From positions 27,681 to 91,680 of the forward strand of contig NZ_JMPR01000046.1 of the NCBI RefSeq assembly GCF_000735525.1: a stretch of 64,000 nucleotides of DNA. The letters run 5' to 3'. This document shows positions 11,076-22,215 of this stretch, one piece after another. The position numbers were made by a program, and so were the translations under genes. The notes under the pieces are model-generated. The model saw nothing but the letters and a program-made list of their open reading frames with translations, was not told where the DNA came from and did not search any database. This DNA is from Tatumella ptyseos ATCC 33301. Lineage in GTDB: Bacteria > Pseudomonadota > Gammaproteobacteria > Enterobacterales > Enterobacteriaceae. Positions within the stretch are counted from its first letter, which is position 1; every line of letters begins with the position of its first letter.

Positions 11076-11627
11076 ATGAAGAGTACCCGTCTCAGCATCA
11101 TTGCCGTTTCATTATTACTTGCGGGATGCAGTTCGTCACAGCCCCCGGCACGGCTGACCGACAGTGTCGGTCAGCTAAACCGGGATCTGAGCCGGTTATC
11201 CGCCCAGTCAGAGGCCGTCACTTATCAGCGGCAGCTCAATGCGGCGTCCACCCGCGGTGCCTGGCTACTGCCTCTGGCGGACAGCCCGGTGTCTCTCATT
11301 ACCGCGCAAGGTAAGGTGCTGACCCGGCTGGCCCCGGTAAGCCCCGGGGGCTTGCCGGTATTGCTGGTCAAAAACCAGCAGACCGGGTCGCTGCCCCCTT
11401 TTACCATCACAGCCGAACTGGCGGTAGTTTCTGCTAAGGAAGGATACCGGAATGCTGTGCCGGTTATTCTGAAACGCCAGGTACTACAGCGGGCTGTCCC
11501 GCTGGCACCGTCTGAACAGGCCCGCTTTATTCTGCCGGAAGTCAGGCTTAAAGGTGACCAGGTGCTGGTGGTCAATGTTCATCAGTTTATGCCGGAAATT
11601 TCAGCCGCAGTGACGCGCCCCCGCTAA
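11076..11627 (+). CDS. yajI: DUF3251-type lipoprotein YajI
   Basis: Predicted outer-membrane-directed lipoprotein: a basic N-terminus, a hydrophobic stretch and a lipobox LLAGC with Cys18, then Ser at +2, which does not signal inner-membrane retention. The mature part has a short helical segment (about 25-50) and a beta-rich domain. Position next to nrdR matches yajI in E. coli. Function is unknown. It begins 7 bases after kbp, so the two are probably co-transcribed, although the ribosome site is weak. Identification rests on lipoprotein type, size and synteny. Confidence 0.75.
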   Translation: MKSTRLSIIAVSLLLAGCSSSQPPARLTDSVGQLNRDLSRLSAQSEAVTYQRQLNAASTRGAWLLPLADSPVSLITAQGKVLTRLAPVSPGGLPVLLVKNQQTGSLPPFTITAELAVVSAKEGYRNAVPVILKRQVLQRAVPLAPSEQARFILPEVRLKGDQVLVVNVHQFMPEISAAVTRPR

Positions 11628-11670
11628 CGGGGAGACGAGTCCTGATATCGGTTGACCGTTTTCTGACGGT

Positions 11671-11703
11671 AAAACGCCTGATGAATCTTATCAGGCGTTT
11701 TGT
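11671..11703 (+). terminator. intrinsic terminator after yajI
   Basis: Stem AACGCCTGAT with ATCAGGCGTT, flanked by AAAA before and TTTTG after. A standard Rho-independent terminator for kbp-yajI. Confidence 0.85.
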
Positions 11704-11735
11704 ATTATGGACTATGCCCCGAAATCGCTATAAAG

Positions 11736-11775
11736 CCGTTTAAGCGGTGAGCGCAATAAGGCTTATGTTAAACGG
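11736..11775. repeat. inverted repeat carrying motif copy 1 (GCTTATGTTAA)
   Basis: An 8-bp inverted repeat, CCGTTTAA and TTAAACGG, encloses an inner ATAAG/CTTAT hairpin. Its right arm contains the first of three exact copies of the 11-mer GCTTATGTTAA (11761-11771) found between yajI and secF. Confidence 0.6.
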
Positions 11776-11851
11776 ACTGAATAATGAGAGACCTTACAAC
11801 AAAATCTATGGTAAGAATCAGATACCAGAAAGGGGAAATTTAAGGGTGAAA

Positions 11852-12250
11852 ATGAAAGGAAGTTGCCTTTGTAAAAGTATCCATTATGAGTGTGATGCGT
11901 TAATTAATGGGATAGTCAATTGCCATTGTAATACATGCAGAAAGGCGCATGCGGCTCCTTATGCTCCAACTGCCGGGGTTAAACGAGAACATTTCAGGTG
12001 GCTTGAAGGAATTGAATATTTAAACTCCTATGAATCTTCCGCTGGAAAAGTTCGCCACTTTTGTTCGGTTTGCGGCTCTCATCTTATGGCGGAGCGTGTG
12101 TCTCAAGATCATGTGATACTACGTGTAGCCACTTTAGACGAGGCTCCCCCTGATACAGTTATTTCTCATATTTGGTGTTCACATGATGTTTCATGGCTAA
12201 AAGAAAATAAGGGAGTACCTCATTTCGATGAGTGGCAAACGGATGAGTGA
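11852..12250 (+). CDS. GFA-domain (glutathione-dependent formaldehyde-activating type) protein
   Basis: Small zinc protein of the GFA/CENP-V family, 132 residues. The zinc ligands are visible: CLCKSIHYEC near residues 5-14, CHCNTCRKAH at about 34-43 and FCSVCGSHL at about 75-83. The family is named after a glutathione and formaldehyde link, but most members have no known substrate, so no reaction is assigned. I start at ATG 11852, which has AAGGG five bases upstream; longer in-frame starts lack this. The gene is visibly AT-richer than its neighbours, sits where E. coli has tsx-yajD, and lies between two copies of the GCTTATGTTAA motif. This suggests acquisition by transfer. Confidence 0.8.
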   Translation: MKGSCLCKSIHYECDALINGIVNCHCNTCRKAHAAPYAPTAGVKREHFRWLEGIEYLNSYESSAGKVRHFCSVCGSHLMAERVSQDHVILRVATLDEAPPDTVISHIWCSHDVSWLKENKGVPHFDEWQTDE

Positions 12251-12346
12251 TCGAAATACCTATCGGCCCCTTACAGATATCTGATGTGGTCAGAGGGTAT
12301 TTATGTCAGGAAAAAGCCGTCCATTGCCGTTATACTCAACTGAAGG

Positions 12347-12357
12347 GCTTATGTTAA
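12347..12357. repeat. GCTTATGTTAA motif, copy 2
   Basis: Exact second copy of the 11-mer, 586 bases after copy 1. It overlaps the last codons of the acetyltransferase gene on the opposite strand. The following base makes GTTAAAT, which fits the GTTRRRY core of integron attC sites; no convincing partner box (RYYYAAC) was found. Confidence 0.6.
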
Positions 12358-12771
12358 ATCTGTTTTAGTCAGATAATGCCTCTGAATTCCTTCATCCGGA
12401 AAATCGGGCAGGCTCATCTGAAGTTGATAGCCTTGCTTCACGTAAAACGGGAGCGCTTGAAAGCTAAAAGTATCAACTAAACCATGCTTACAACCTGTTC
12501 GCTTCCCCTCCTGCTCTGCCGCTTTCATTAGCATGCTTCCCAGGCCGGAGCCTCTGGTCTCTTCGCTTACCCACAGGTAATCGATACAAACCCACTTCCC
12601 CTTCTTAGATGCAATCAGTCCGCCTACCATTAACCCTGCCTCATTCCGGCAATAAGCGCCAAACTGCCCCCATGCACGCGTATCAATGAATTGGTTATTA
12701 TAGTTCCGTAATCCGCTGAAAAGCTCTTCCCGATCAGAATCTGTAACGTTCGATACTATTTCTACCTGCAT
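12349..12771 (-). CDS. GNAT family N-acetyltransferase
   Basis: A 140-residue GCN5-type acetyltransferase. The acetyl-CoA pyrophosphate loop is RGSGLG (about 73-78) after the beta-4 segment [15 protein letters not shown], and the C-terminal [15 protein letters not shown] segment is typical of the fold. The substrate cannot be told from sequence; members acetylate antibiotics, amines or proteins. AT-rich like the GFA gene beside it, and facing it. The gene lies between copies 2 and 3 of the GCTTATGTTAA motif, with copy 2 inside its own 3' end. Confidence 0.85.
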   Translation of the reverse strand: MQVEIVSNVTDSDREELFSGLRNYNNQFIDTRAWGQFGAYCRNEAGLMVGGLIASKKGKWVCIDYLWVSEETRGSGLGSMLMKAAEQEGKRTGCKHGLVDTFSFQALPFYVKQGYQLQMSLPDFPDEGIQRHYLTKTDLT

Positions 12772-13453
12772 CCTTAATACCTTTTATTGAAATAATGATT
12801 CAATATTAAAAAGTTAAATAGATATGTCAACATGCATTGATTTTAGAATGTCTGGGTTAGTGATAGATGAGCTTATGTTAAGTAAGTCGATGTCATGACC
12901 CGGGGAAAACCTTCTTTTATGCTCTTTTCAGGCAGGCATTTTCGGGGATTAATAAATACTGGCGAAAAATAGGCTCATAACCTAAGAAGGATACCCTGAA
13001 AATATACAGAAAAACGTTATATCTACTTAAGACGCTAAAGCATAACAATGCCCTACTTGAAAACATCAATCACAGAAAACTGGACAGGTACGACAACACG
13101 AAGATCCTTCGCGATGCCTGTAACACTATAGAGGCTGAATGACGACATCGGTGAGTTTTTTAACCGAAGCCTGCTATGTGAGCTTTATTGCTACAGGCGT
13201 ATGTTAAAAGAGAGTATGTTGAGTATTGTGCCTGAAACCTAACGGAGCTGTAGTGTCCAACTAAAACTGGCCAGCGGGTTAGCGTTTTTTAACTCTCTGT
13301 TTTCCGATGCGTTGGGTGGTCATCCACCGTTTATTCGTTCTGCCAGCAGTTACCGGCAACTGTCATGAAGCGGGTAATACCGTTCCTCTGTCACGCTCTC
13401 CGCAAGAAGATCAGGAACGTGTCAACGCTATTCAGGACCGGTCACGGGAAATA
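12772..13453. other. gene-poor segment with motif copy 3 and a coding-like fragment
   Basis: No complete gene is supported. It contains the third GCTTATGTTAA copy (12871-12881) and a near copy, GCGTATGTTAA, at 13198-13208. A coding-like frame without any start codon runs 12981-13142 (+), with KHNNALLENINHRKLDRYDN inside; it reads like the C-terminus of a lost gene. A stretch at about 13250-13275 (TGTAGTGTCCAACTAAAACT) resembles an insertion-sequence end but has no partner. The region looks like accumulated gene remnants. Confidence 0.6.
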
Positions 13454-13484
13454 AAAAAGGCAGCCCGCAACGGGCTGCCTTTTT
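13454..13484. terminator. intrinsic terminator downstream of secF
   Basis: Stem AAAAAGGCAGCCCG with CGGGCTGCCTTTTT, loop CAA. T runs on both strands make it bidirectional; on the minus strand it ends the queA-tgt-yajC-secD-secF transcript. Confidence 0.9.
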
Positions 13485-13507
13485 CAGAGTAATGACGGGA
13501 AATCGTA

Positions 13508-14476
13508 TTACGGTAACAACGATTTCTGATCCGCACCCTCTTTTTCAACTTTCTGAACCAGCATATGTTCACGCTTCATGCCCAGCTTCAGTGCCAGTGC
13601 AGATGCCACATAGATAGATGACACTGTACCGATAGTGATACCGATTAACATGGTCAGCGAGAAGCCACGCAGTAATTCACCACCGAACAGGAACAACATC
13701 AGTACTACCACCAGGGTGGTTGCTGAGGTCATAATGGTTCGGCTCAGAGTCTGCGTCAGTGAAACGTTAACGATGTCATACGGTGTTCCGCGGCGGATCT
13801 TACGGAAGTTCTCACGAATACGGTCAGAAACCACGATGCTATCGTTCAGAGAGTAACCGATAACCGACATCAGAGAGGCGATAATGGTCAGATCAATTTC
13901 GATATGGAATAACGACAGAACCCCCATCGTAATCACTACATCGTGCGCCAGCGCCAGTACCGCCCCCAGAGCCAGTCGCCACTCAAAACGGAAACCGACA
14001 TACACCAGGATACAGATCAACGCGACAAGCAGTGCCATCGCCCCTGACTGGGCGAGATCACTACCGACACTCGGTCCGACAAACTCGATGCGTTTCACTA
14101 TCGCCGTCTGGCTGGTCGCCTGATTAATGACAGAAACGACTTTCTCCCCCAGCTCCTGCCCGACATTTCCGGCATTCGGGGATAAGCGAACTACCACATC
14201 ACGGCTGCTGCCAAAGTTCTGGACTTCCGGCTCCATGAATCCGGCATGTTGTAATGCCTGACGCATGATATCCAGCTCACCGGGTTTCTCCAGAGTAATT
14301 TCAATCACCGTACCGCCGGTGAAATCCAGACCCCAGTTAAATCCGCGGACACCCATGACGACGATAGACGCTATCAGCAGGATCCCGGAGATAGCGAAAG
14401 CCAGATAGTCCCAGCGCATGAAGTCATAGACTTTACGGCCATAATTTAACTGTTCAACACTATATTGCTGTGCCAC
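13508..14476 (-). CDS. secF: protein translocase subunit SecF
   Basis: Inner-membrane partner of SecD that uses proton motive force to help pull exported proteins through SecYEG. It has 322 residues (E. coli 323), with an N-terminal membrane helix, a periplasmic P4 loop ([15 protein letters not shown]) and five C-terminal helices ([22 protein letters not shown]). I use the GTG at 14476, where GAGGAG lies 6 bases upstream and the protein begins [10 protein letters not shown] as in E. coli; the longer frame would run back into secD. It starts 10 bases after the secD stop. Confidence 0.96.
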   Translation of the reverse strand: MAQQYSVEQLNYGRKVYDFMRWDYLAFAISGILLIASIVVMGVRGFNWGLDFTGGTVIEITLEKPGELDIMRQALQHAGFMEPEVQNFGSSRDVVVRLSPNAGNVGQELGEKVVSVINQATSQTAIVKRIEFVGPSVGSDLAQSGAMALLVALICILVYVGFRFEWRLALGAVLALAHDVVITMGVLSLFHIEIDLTIIASLMSVIGYSLNDSIVVSDRIRENFRKIRRGTPYDIVNVSLTQTLSRTIMTSATTLVVVLMLFLFGGELLRGFSLTMLIGITIGTVSSIYVASALALKLGMKREHMLVQKVEKEGADQKSLLP

Positions 14477-14486
14477 TACGCGCTCC

Positions 14487-16334
14487 TCAAATTGACAGCT
14501 TGTTGATACGTTTGCCGCCATACAGCAGGTTCACGACTGCACGTGTCCCGACAATTGCTGTGAACATGGAGGTCGCAACACCGATGGCCGTTGTGATAGC
14601 AAATCCTTTAATGGACCCGGTACCGACGGCGTACAGGATGATTGCAGTAATCAGCGTCGTAACGTTGGCATCTACAATACTGGAGAACGCACCGCGATAG
14701 CCTTCGTGGATGGCCTGCTGCACACTGCGACCATTACGAAGTTCTTCTTTTATGCGTTCATTAATCAACACATTCGCATCGACGGCGACCGCAAGGGTTA
14801 ACACAATCCCCGCAATACCCGGCATGGTTAAGGTTGCCCCCGGCAGCAGCGACATTATCCCGACAATCAGGACCAGGTTGGCAATCAACGCTGTCGTGGC
14901 AATTACACCAAACTTTTTATAGTACAGGACCATAAACAGGATAGAGGCAATCAGTCCCCACAGGCAGGCATGCAGACCCTGATTAATGTTCTGTTGACCC
15001 ATGGTCGGACCGATAGTGCGTTCTTCAACAATCTGAATCGGCGCAATCAGTGCCCCGGCACGCAGCAGTAACGATAACTGACGGGCTTCGTTCGGATTGC
15101 TGATACCGGTAATACGGAAGCTGTTACCCAGACGTGACTGAATATTTGCCACGTTGATAACTTCTTCTTCTTTTTCCAGAATCGCACGACCTTTGGCATC
15201 TTTCTTACCGCTGTCTTTGTACTGCACAAACAGGGTTGCCATCGGTTTACCGATATTGTCCTTGGTATAATCAGACATCATATTTCCGCCGGCACTGTCG
15301 AGGGAAATGTTGACCTGAGGCTGGTTATACTCATCCATACTGGACGTGGAATCGGTAATATGGTCACCGGTCAGGATCACACGCTTGTACAGCACCACAG
15401 GCTGACCATCACGGGTCATCTTAACTTCAGAATCTCCCGGCACACGGCCCTGAGCTGCCGCCGCAGGATCAACGGAGGTGTTGACCGGACGGAACTCCAG
15501 CGTTGCTGTCGCGCCCAGGATCTCTTTAGCGCGCGCAGTATCCTGGATACCCGGTAATTCGACAACGATACGGTCAGTTCCCTGACGCTGTACCAGTGGC
15601 TCTGCCACACCCAGCTGATTCACACGGTTACGCAGAATATTAATGTTCTGCTGAACTGCGTATTCACGGGCTTCGCTCATCCGGGCATCGGTCATGACTG
15701 CGGTCAGGGAGTTATTTCCTGCAGAGTTAATGACTAAATCACTGTGACGCGGGGTGAGGTAGCTGATGGCTTTATCACGATCAGCGGCATTCGCGAAACT
15801 GATGGTGACACCATAGTTGGCCGCTTTACCGATAGTGGTGTACGGGATGTTCTGAGCACGTAAATCACTACGCAGGCTGTCGGAGTTTTGTTCCTGCAGC
15901 TTACCCAGTGCTGTGTCCATATCCACTTCCATCAGGAAGTGAACACCACCACGCAGGTCCAGGCCCAGTTTCATCGGTTCTGCTGATACCATTGCCATCC
16001 AGGCCGGGGTTGCCGGTGCCAGGTTTAGAGCCACAACATAGTTGTCACCCAACCCGCTCACCAGGGCTTCACGGGCACGGAGCTGGATATCGGTATTATT
16101 AAAGCGGGCAAGAATGGCACCATTTTCCAGGGCAATGGATTTACTCTGGATATGGTCCTGCCGGAGAATATTCTGGATCTGATCCAACGTTTGCTCACTG
16201 GCGGCGGCACCCCGCGCGCCAGTGACTTGCACGGCCGGATCCTCACCATACAGGTTGGGAAGTGCATACAGCAGACCGAGAAGGAGAACCACGATCAGCA
16301 TGATGTACTTCCACAAAGGATAACGGTTTAACAC
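14487..16334 (-). CDS. secD: protein translocase subunit SecD
   Basis: RND-type membrane subunit of the Sec accessory complex SecDF-YajC. It has 615 residues, as in E. coli: the N-terminal helix starting [12 protein letters not shown], a large periplasmic domain (P1 region with [17 protein letters not shown]) and five membrane helices at the C-terminal end with [21 protein letters not shown], whose Asp is implicated in proton movement. The start is GTG, also as in E. coli. It lies 25 bases after yajC and 10 before secF. Confidence 0.98.
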   Translation of the reverse strand: MLNRYPLWKYIMLIVVLLLGLLYALPNLYGEDPAVQVTGARGAAASEQTLDQIQNILRQDHIQSKSIALENGAILARFNNTDIQLRAREALVSGLGDNYVVALNLAPATPAWMAMVSAEPMKLGLDLRGGVHFLMEVDMDTALGKLQEQNSDSLRSDLRAQNIPYTTIGKAANYGVTISFANAADRDKAISYLTPRHSDLVINSAGNNSLTAVMTDARMSEAREYAVQQNINILRNRVNQLGVAEPLVQRQGTDRIVVELPGIQDTARAKEILGATATLEFRPVNTSVDPAAAAQGRVPGDSEVKMTRDGQPVVLYKRVILTGDHITDSTSSMDEYNQPQVNISLDSAGGNMMSDYTKDNIGKPMATLFVQYKDSGKKDAKGRAILEKEEEVINVANIQSRLGNSFRITGISNPNEARQLSLLLRAGALIAPIQIVEERTIGPTMGQQNINQGLHACLWGLIASILFMVLYYKKFGVIATTALIANLVLIVGIMSLLPGATLTMPGIAGIVLTLAVAVDANVLINERIKEELRNGRSVQQAIHEGYRGAFSSIVDANVTTLITAIILYAVGTGSIKGFAITTAIGVATSMFTAIVGTRAVVNLLYGGKRINKLSI

Positions 16335-16359
16335 GGCAATTCCCTTAGGGAAGAAAAAA

Positions 16360-16692
16360 TTACAGCGCCTTCATTGTGCCTTTCGGCAGGACGGCAGCCA
16401 CGAAATCACGTTTGATCACGACTTCAGTCGTATCATTCAGAGCAATAACCACATAACCGGTCTCTGACACTTTGCTGATGCGGCCCACTAATCCGCCGTT
16501 GGTTAATACTTCATCGCCTTTGGTGATTGAGTCCATCAGCTTCTTGTGTTCTTTAGAACGCTTCTGCTGCGGGCGCAGAATCATGAAGTAAAAGATCAAT
16601 CCAAATACGACCAGCATGATCACCATAGAATACGGACTTCCCTGGGACGGGGCACCCGTAGCGGCAACAGCGTCAGAAATGAAAAAACTCAT
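16360..16692 (-). CDS. yajC: Sec translocon accessory subunit YajC
   Basis: Small inner-membrane protein associated with SecDF. It has 110 residues: one hydrophobic helix at about 20-40 ([17 protein letters not shown]), then [17 protein letters not shown] and a soluble domain. An AGGGAAA site precedes the ATG. The operon order tgt-yajC-secD-secF matches E. coli. Confidence 0.97.
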   Translation of the reverse strand: MSFFISDAVAATGAPSQGSPYSMVIMLVVFGLIFYFMILRPQQKRSKEHKKLMDSITKGDEVLTNGGLVGRISKVSETGYVVIALNDTTEVVIKRDFVAAVLPKGTMKAL

Positions 16693-16717
16693 TAAATTTC
16701 CCTCATTGGATTTATAG

Positions 16718-17878
<1,161 letters not shown>

Positions 17879-17926
17879 TTAAACATCTGAGCAGCGGCGG
17901 TTTCCGGACGGAAAACGCCAGCCATT

Positions 17927-18997
17927 TTATTCCCCGACCTGCTGTTCAGCCGCCTGAGGATTTTTAGTAATAAACATCGCATCACCGTAACTAAAGAAAC
18001 GGTATTGCTCTGCGACCGCCTGCTGATATGCCTGCATCGTATTCCGGTAACCGGCAAACGCGGAGACCAGCATGATAAGCGTGGATTCAGGCAGGTGGAA
18101 GTTGGTGATCAAAGCATCAATCACCTGATATTGATATCCCGGATAAATAAATATCTGCGTATCATCAAAAAACGGCGCGATCAGGCTCTCTCCGGCGGCC
18201 TGCGCGGCGCTCTCCAGAGAACGCACAGAGGTCGTTCCGACGGCGACCACTTTATTGCCACGGGCTTTACAGGCCAGCACAGCATCCACCACGTCCTGAG
18301 GGACTTCGGCATATTCCGAGTGCATTATGTGGTCTTCAATACTGTCCACCCGTACCGGCTGGAACGTACCGGCACCCACATGCAGGGTGACAAACGCCAT
18401 TTCAACGCCTTTCGCGCGCAGAGCCTCCAGCAGACCACCATCAAAATGCAGACCAGCGGTCGGTGCTGCCACGGCGCCGGGACGGGCACTGTAGACCGTC
18501 TGGTAGAGTTCACGATCAGACTCTTCATCCGGGCGGTCAATATAAGGCGGCAAGGGCATATGCCCGACCTGATTCAGGATCTCCAGGACGGTACGTTCAT
18601 CGTCAAAAGCAATCTCGAATAAAGTGTCATGCCGGGCCACCATGGTGGCTTTCACACTTTCGTCATCGCCTAACAGCAAGTCGCTGCCAGGCTTCGGCGC
18701 TTTTGAAGCACGAACATGGGCCAGCACCCGGTGCTCATCCAGCACCCGCTCGACCAGCATCTCTATCTTACCGCCACTGGCTTTGCGTCCGAAGACTCTG
18801 GCCGGGATCACCCGGGTGTTGTTGAACACCAGTAAATCACCGGCATGCAGTTTTTCCAGCACATCGGTAAACACCCCGTGGGTGAGCTCGCCTGTCGGGC
18901 CGTCGAGGGACAGCAGGCGGCAGCTGCTTCGTTCTGCCCGCGGGTAATGGGCAATCAGTGACTCAGGCAGTTCAAAATTAAAATCAGCAACGCGCAT
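17927..18997 (-). CDS. queA: S-adenosylmethionine:tRNA ribosyltransferase-isomerase
   Basis: Transfers and isomerises the ribosyl part of S-adenosylmethionine onto preQ1-tRNA to give epoxyqueuosine. It has 356 residues, with conserved blocks [47 protein letters not shown] and [14 protein letters not shown]-type sequence ([12 protein letters not shown]). First gene of the queA-tgt-yajC-secDF operon and divergent from acpH; the short gap between them holds the promoters. Confidence 0.97.
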   Translation of the reverse strand: MRVADFNFELPESLIAHYPRAERSSCRLLSLDGPTGELTHGVFTDVLEKLHAGDLLVFNNTRVIPARVFGRKASGGKIEMLVERVLDEHRVLAHVRASKAPKPGSDLLLGDDESVKATMVARHDTLFEIAFDDERTVLEILNQVGHMPLPPYIDRPDEESDRELYQTVYSARPGAVAAPTAGLHFDGGLLEALRAKGVEMAFVTLHVGAGTFQPVRVDSIEDHIMHSEYAEVPQDVVDAVLACKARGNKVVAVGTTSVRSLESAAQAAGESLIAPFFDDTQIFIYPGYQYQVIDALITNFHLPESTLIMLVSAFAGYRNTMQAYQQAVAEQYRFFSYGDAMFITKNPQAAEQQVGE

Positions 18998-19099
18998 GGC
19001 GGAATATTCCGGGCAAAAAATCAGGCGGCATAGTGTAACGGAAAAGCCGGGATTACTGAACCTCTGGCTGTCAGGTCGGAGTTCGGCCTATAATACCCT

Positions 19100-19681
19100 A
19101 TGAATTTTCTTGCACATCTGCACCTGGCCACACTGGCCGAAAGCTCGCTGCTCGGGAACCTGATGGCCGACTTTGTCCGCGGTGATCCGGACACCCAATG
19201 GGATAGCGCCACCGCTGAAGGTATCCGTCTGCATCGCCGGCTGGATAGCCTGACCGATGCGTTACCGGAAGTCCGTGCTGCCCGCCTGCTCTTCCGGGAG
19301 GAGACCCGCCGTGTCGCCCCGATAACCCTGGATGTCATCTGGGACCATTTTCTGGCCCGCCATTGGGATCATTACTGTCCGGCAACCCCGCTAAGTACCT
19401 TTTGCCGGCAGGCCGAACGGCAAATCCGCCCGTTTCTGCCTGATACGTCTGACTCTTTTCGCAAACTCAACCAACTGATGTGGCCGGAACGCTGGCTGGA
19501 AAAATACGGTCAGCCGGAACGGCTGGAGCTGGTGCTGAACGGCATGGCGAACCGTCGCCCGAAACTCGACCAGTTACGTCATTCTTATCAGGATTTTGTG
19601 GAGAATTATTCAGCACTGGATGCGTTATTTTCTGTTTTTTATCCGCGCCTTATGCAACTTGCAACAGAAAAAAGGCTGTAA
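19100..19681 (+). CDS. acpH: acyl carrier protein phosphodiesterase
   Basis: Removes the phosphopantetheine arm from holo-acyl carrier protein. The 193-residue protein opens MNFLAHLHLATLAESSLLGNL and carries the HD-like metal residues spread over the sequence (H-R-R-L-D around 50 and WDHFLARHW around 82). Divergent from queA, as in E. coli, where malZ follows; here malZ is absent and a peroxiredoxin gene follows instead. Confidence 0.95.
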   Translation: MNFLAHLHLATLAESSLLGNLMADFVRGDPDTQWDSATAEGIRLHRRLDSLTDALPEVRAARLLFREETRRVAPITLDVIWDHFLARHWDHYCPATPLSTFCRQAERQIRPFLPDTSDSFRKLNQLMWPERWLEKYGQPERLELVLNGMANRRPKLDQLRHSYQDFVENYSALDALFSVFYPRLMQLATEKRL

Positions 19682-19794
19682 AAGCACGTTTCGGCTGTCA
19701 TACTCTTGTCAGCAAATGAAACGATGATAATCTACAGAAAATGACATACCTCTGTGGTGTGTTGTTGTTAATCCCTTAACCGATTGGAGTGATT

Positions 19795-20397
19795 ATGGTA
19801 CTGGTTACCCGTCAGGCCCCTGACTTCACGGCAGCAGCCGTACTGGGCAATGGTGAAATTGTTGAGAATTTCAACTTTAAAAAACACATTGCAGGTAAAC
19901 CTGCCGTCCTGTTTTTCTGGCCAATGGACTTCACTTTTGTATGTCCTTCAGAATTAATCGCTTTTGATAAGCGTTATGCTGAGTTTGAAAAACGCGGTGT
20001 GGAAGTCGTTGGTGTTTCTTTCGACTCCGAGTTCGTCCATAACGCATGGCGTAACACCCCTATCAATGATGGCGGTATTGGTCCGGTGAAATATGCGATG
20101 GTTGCTGACATTAAACGTGAAATTCAGCAGGCGTATGGCATCGAACATCCGGATGCAGGCGTTGCTCTGCGTGGCTCTTTCCTGATCGACAAAGACGGTG
20201 TGGTTCGTCACCAGGTGGTTAACGATCTGCCACTGGGCCGTAACGTTGACGAAATGCTGCGTATGGTTGATGCGCTGCAGTTCCACGAAGAGCACGGCGA
20301 AGTCTGCCCTGCACAGTGGGAAAAAGGCCAGGAAGGTATGGGCGCGTCTCCGGAAGGTGTTGCGAAATACCTGACCGCAAACGCCGGCAAGCTGTAA
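19795..20397 (+). CDS. typical 2-Cys peroxiredoxin (AhpC/TSA family)
   Basis: Thiol peroxidase that reduces hydrogen peroxide and alkyl hydroperoxides in the cytosol. It has 200 residues: peroxidatic Cys50 in DFTFVCPSEL and resolving Cys171 in GEVCPAQW, plus the GGIG loop. I take ATG 19795, five bases after GGAG; the in-frame GTG six bases upstream overlaps that site. No ahpF-type reductase gene is adjacent, so the reductant is probably a thioredoxin or a distant AhpF. This gene and ybdG occupy the malZ position of E. coli. The group is annotated variously as tsaA, ahpC or peroxiredoxin C. Confidence 0.93.
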   Translation: MVLVTRQAPDFTAAAVLGNGEIVENFNFKKHIAGKPAVLFFWPMDFTFVCPSELIAFDKRYAEFEKRGVEVVGVSFDSEFVHNAWRNTPINDGGIGPVKYAMVADIKREIQQAYGIEHPDAGVALRGSFLIDKDGVVRHQVVNDLPLGRNVDEMLRMVDALQFHEEHGEVCPAQWEKGQEGMGASPEGVAKYLTANAGKL

Positions 20398-20410
20398 GTT
20401 ACCTTGCTGA

Positions 20411-20439
20411 AATAACCCGCTGCGGCGGGTTATTTTTTT
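20411..20439 (+). terminator. intrinsic terminator after the peroxiredoxin gene
   Basis: Perfect 10-bp stem AATAACCCGC with GCGGGTTATT, loop TGCG, followed by a run of Ts. Confidence 0.9.
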
Positions 20440-20877
20440 GCTCTCCCCTGCCTTATCCTCTGCCAGCCTCTGCCGGTAATAACCTCCGTTTTGCCCGCCG
20501 CTTATTATCGTTTTGCTGCCGATCGGCACAATTCAGACGCAATCTATTTGTCACCGCCGACGCTTATGGTGTTCTGAGGGGAACTCCTGTGCCCGGGCCC
20601 GGCGAAACTGTATCCCTGATCACTGCCTACCGCCTGAGTCCGTTAATGGCAGATATCTGTATCCGGCGGTGATACGCAGGGGAAACTTACCCCACCTCAG
20701 TGGCAGGGCTATCACCCGATAGGGATGGCCTGACGTTATCTCCTGGGCCGCATCGCAGGCCCCGGCCGCCTGTAGGTAAAGATTTGTATTAGCGGCCCCA
20801 ATTTTTGTTTGTCATTCGCACTCCCCTGCTGAAAGCCTTAAGCTAATATAGTTGAGATCATTAACGCAGGGAGCTTT
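20440..20877. other. intergenic region without a recognised gene
   Basis: Frames here show no similarity to known proteins and no ribosome sites. Short GC-rich hairpins occur around 20675-20740. The last 50 bases, with GGGAGC before the ATG at 20878, form the ybdG leader. Confidence 0.55.
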
Positions 20878-22176
20878 ATGCAACAGCAAATCATCGAATG
20901 GCTGCAGTCACTGGGCCTGACACATTACACCAATGCATTGTCGGTCGTCGCGGTACTGGTCGCCATCGTGTTTATTTCACTGGTCATACACCTTCTGCTG
21001 CATAAATTGATGTTGCCGATGTTCAAGCGACGTGCGGAAGCAAGCCCGTACCAGTGGCCAAAGGCGTTACTGCGCCATAAGCTGTTTCACCGTGTCGCCT
21101 GGCTGTTACAGGGAATTTTATTTCAACTGCTGATCCAGGCCTGCCTGGACAGCAACTCGGCGCTGTTCAGCACATTAATGACGGCGGTTCAGCTTTGGAT
21201 GATCCTGTTCACCTTGCTGATCGGGTTTTCACTGCTGGATGTGGTGCAGTCGGTCACTGCCCGCAGCATGCTGGCCCGGCAACTCCCGCTGAGGGGCATT
21301 CTGCAAAGTGTTAAGCTGGTCGCCGCTATCCTTATCAGCATTCTGATGATTTCCGTGCTGCTCGGGAAATCTCCGGGAGTGTTACTGACCGGACTGGGCG
21401 CAATGACCGCAGTCCTGATGCTGGTCTTCAAAGATCCTATCCTCGGCCTGGTTGCAGGGATCCAGCTTGCCGCCAATGATATGCTGAAGCTGAATGACTG
21501 GCTGGATATGCCAAAGTACGGTGCTAACGGTTCCGTTATAGATATCAACCTGACCACCGTGAAGGTTCAGAACTTTGATAACACTATCGTGACCATCCCC
21601 GCCTATGCGCTGATTTCAGATTCCTTTAAGAACTGGCGTGGCATGTCAGAGTCCGGCGGCCGCCGGATCATGCGCAGCCTGAATATCGATGCGACCAGTA
21701 TCCATTTTCTTTCAGAGCAGGAAGCTGAACAGCTCAGTCAGGCCCATTTTCTGGTGCCCTATATGAACCAAAAGCGCCAGGAAGTCACCGAGTGGAATAA
21801 GAAAAATGCCGAAGGCAGTGCCTCTGCCCTCAATTACCGGGCACTGACAAATGTGGGAACCTTCCGGATCTGGCTGGAAAACTGGCTGCGTAATCATCCG
21901 CGGATCCGCCAGGATATGACCCTGATGGTCCGGCAACTGGCACCGACAGACAGTGGATTACCGATTCAGATTTATGCCTTTACTAACACAACCGTCTGGG
22001 GTGAATACGAGAATATTCAGAGTGATATTTTCGATTATATTTATGCCGCACTTCCGGCGTTCAGTCTGCAGGTATTTCAGCATCCGACGGGAAGTGATAT
22101 GCGGGCTTTGGGAGGAGGGTTAGCCGGTGCGGTTGCCACAGCACGTCCCCCTGCCGGGGAGACCTCAGCGCATTAA
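20878..22176 (+). CDS. ybdG: MscS-type mechanosensitive channel YbdG
   Basis: Small-conductance mechanosensitive channel of the inner membrane (MscM activity in E. coli), protecting against osmotic downshock. It has 432 residues against 415: five membrane segments in the first half, the pore-lining helix and MscS signature around 160-200 (LTGLGAMTAVLMLVFKDPILGLVAG), and the beta domain with ANDMLKLNDWLDMPKYGANG. The long C-terminal domain carries FRIWLENWLRNHPRI and LMVRQLAPTDSGLP as in YbdG. A GGGAGC site precedes the ATG. In E. coli ybdG lies elsewhere. Confidence 0.93.
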   Translation: MQQQIIEWLQSLGLTHYTNALSVVAVLVAIVFISLVIHLLLHKLMLPMFKRRAEASPYQWPKALLRHKLFHRVAWLLQGILFQLLIQACLDSNSALFSTLMTAVQLWMILFTLLIGFSLLDVVQSVTARSMLARQLPLRGILQSVKLVAAILISILMISVLLGKSPGVLLTGLGAMTAVLMLVFKDPILGLVAGIQLAANDMLKLNDWLDMPKYGANGSVIDINLTTVKVQNFDNTIVTIPAYALISDSFKNWRGMSESGGRRIMRSLNIDATSIHFLSEQEAEQLSQAHFLVPYMNQKRQEVTEWNKKNAEGSASALNYRALTNVGTFRIWLENWLRNHPRIRQDMTLMVRQLAPTDSGLPIQIYAFTNTTVWGEYENIQSDIFDYIYAALPAFSLQVFQHPTGSDMRALGGGLAGAVATARPPAGETSAH

Positions 22177-22215
22177 CTGACGGCCGGACCGGGAAACCCC
22201 GGTCCGGCGGGCTGA

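Noticed and set aside
13250-13275. Insertion-sequence-like end TGTAGTGTCCAACTAAAACT
   Set aside because: No transposase, no second end and no target duplication; kept only as a possible remnant.
13307-13492. 61-residue plus-strand frame before the secF terminator
   Set aside because: It runs into the terminator stem, has no ribosome site and no family resemblance.
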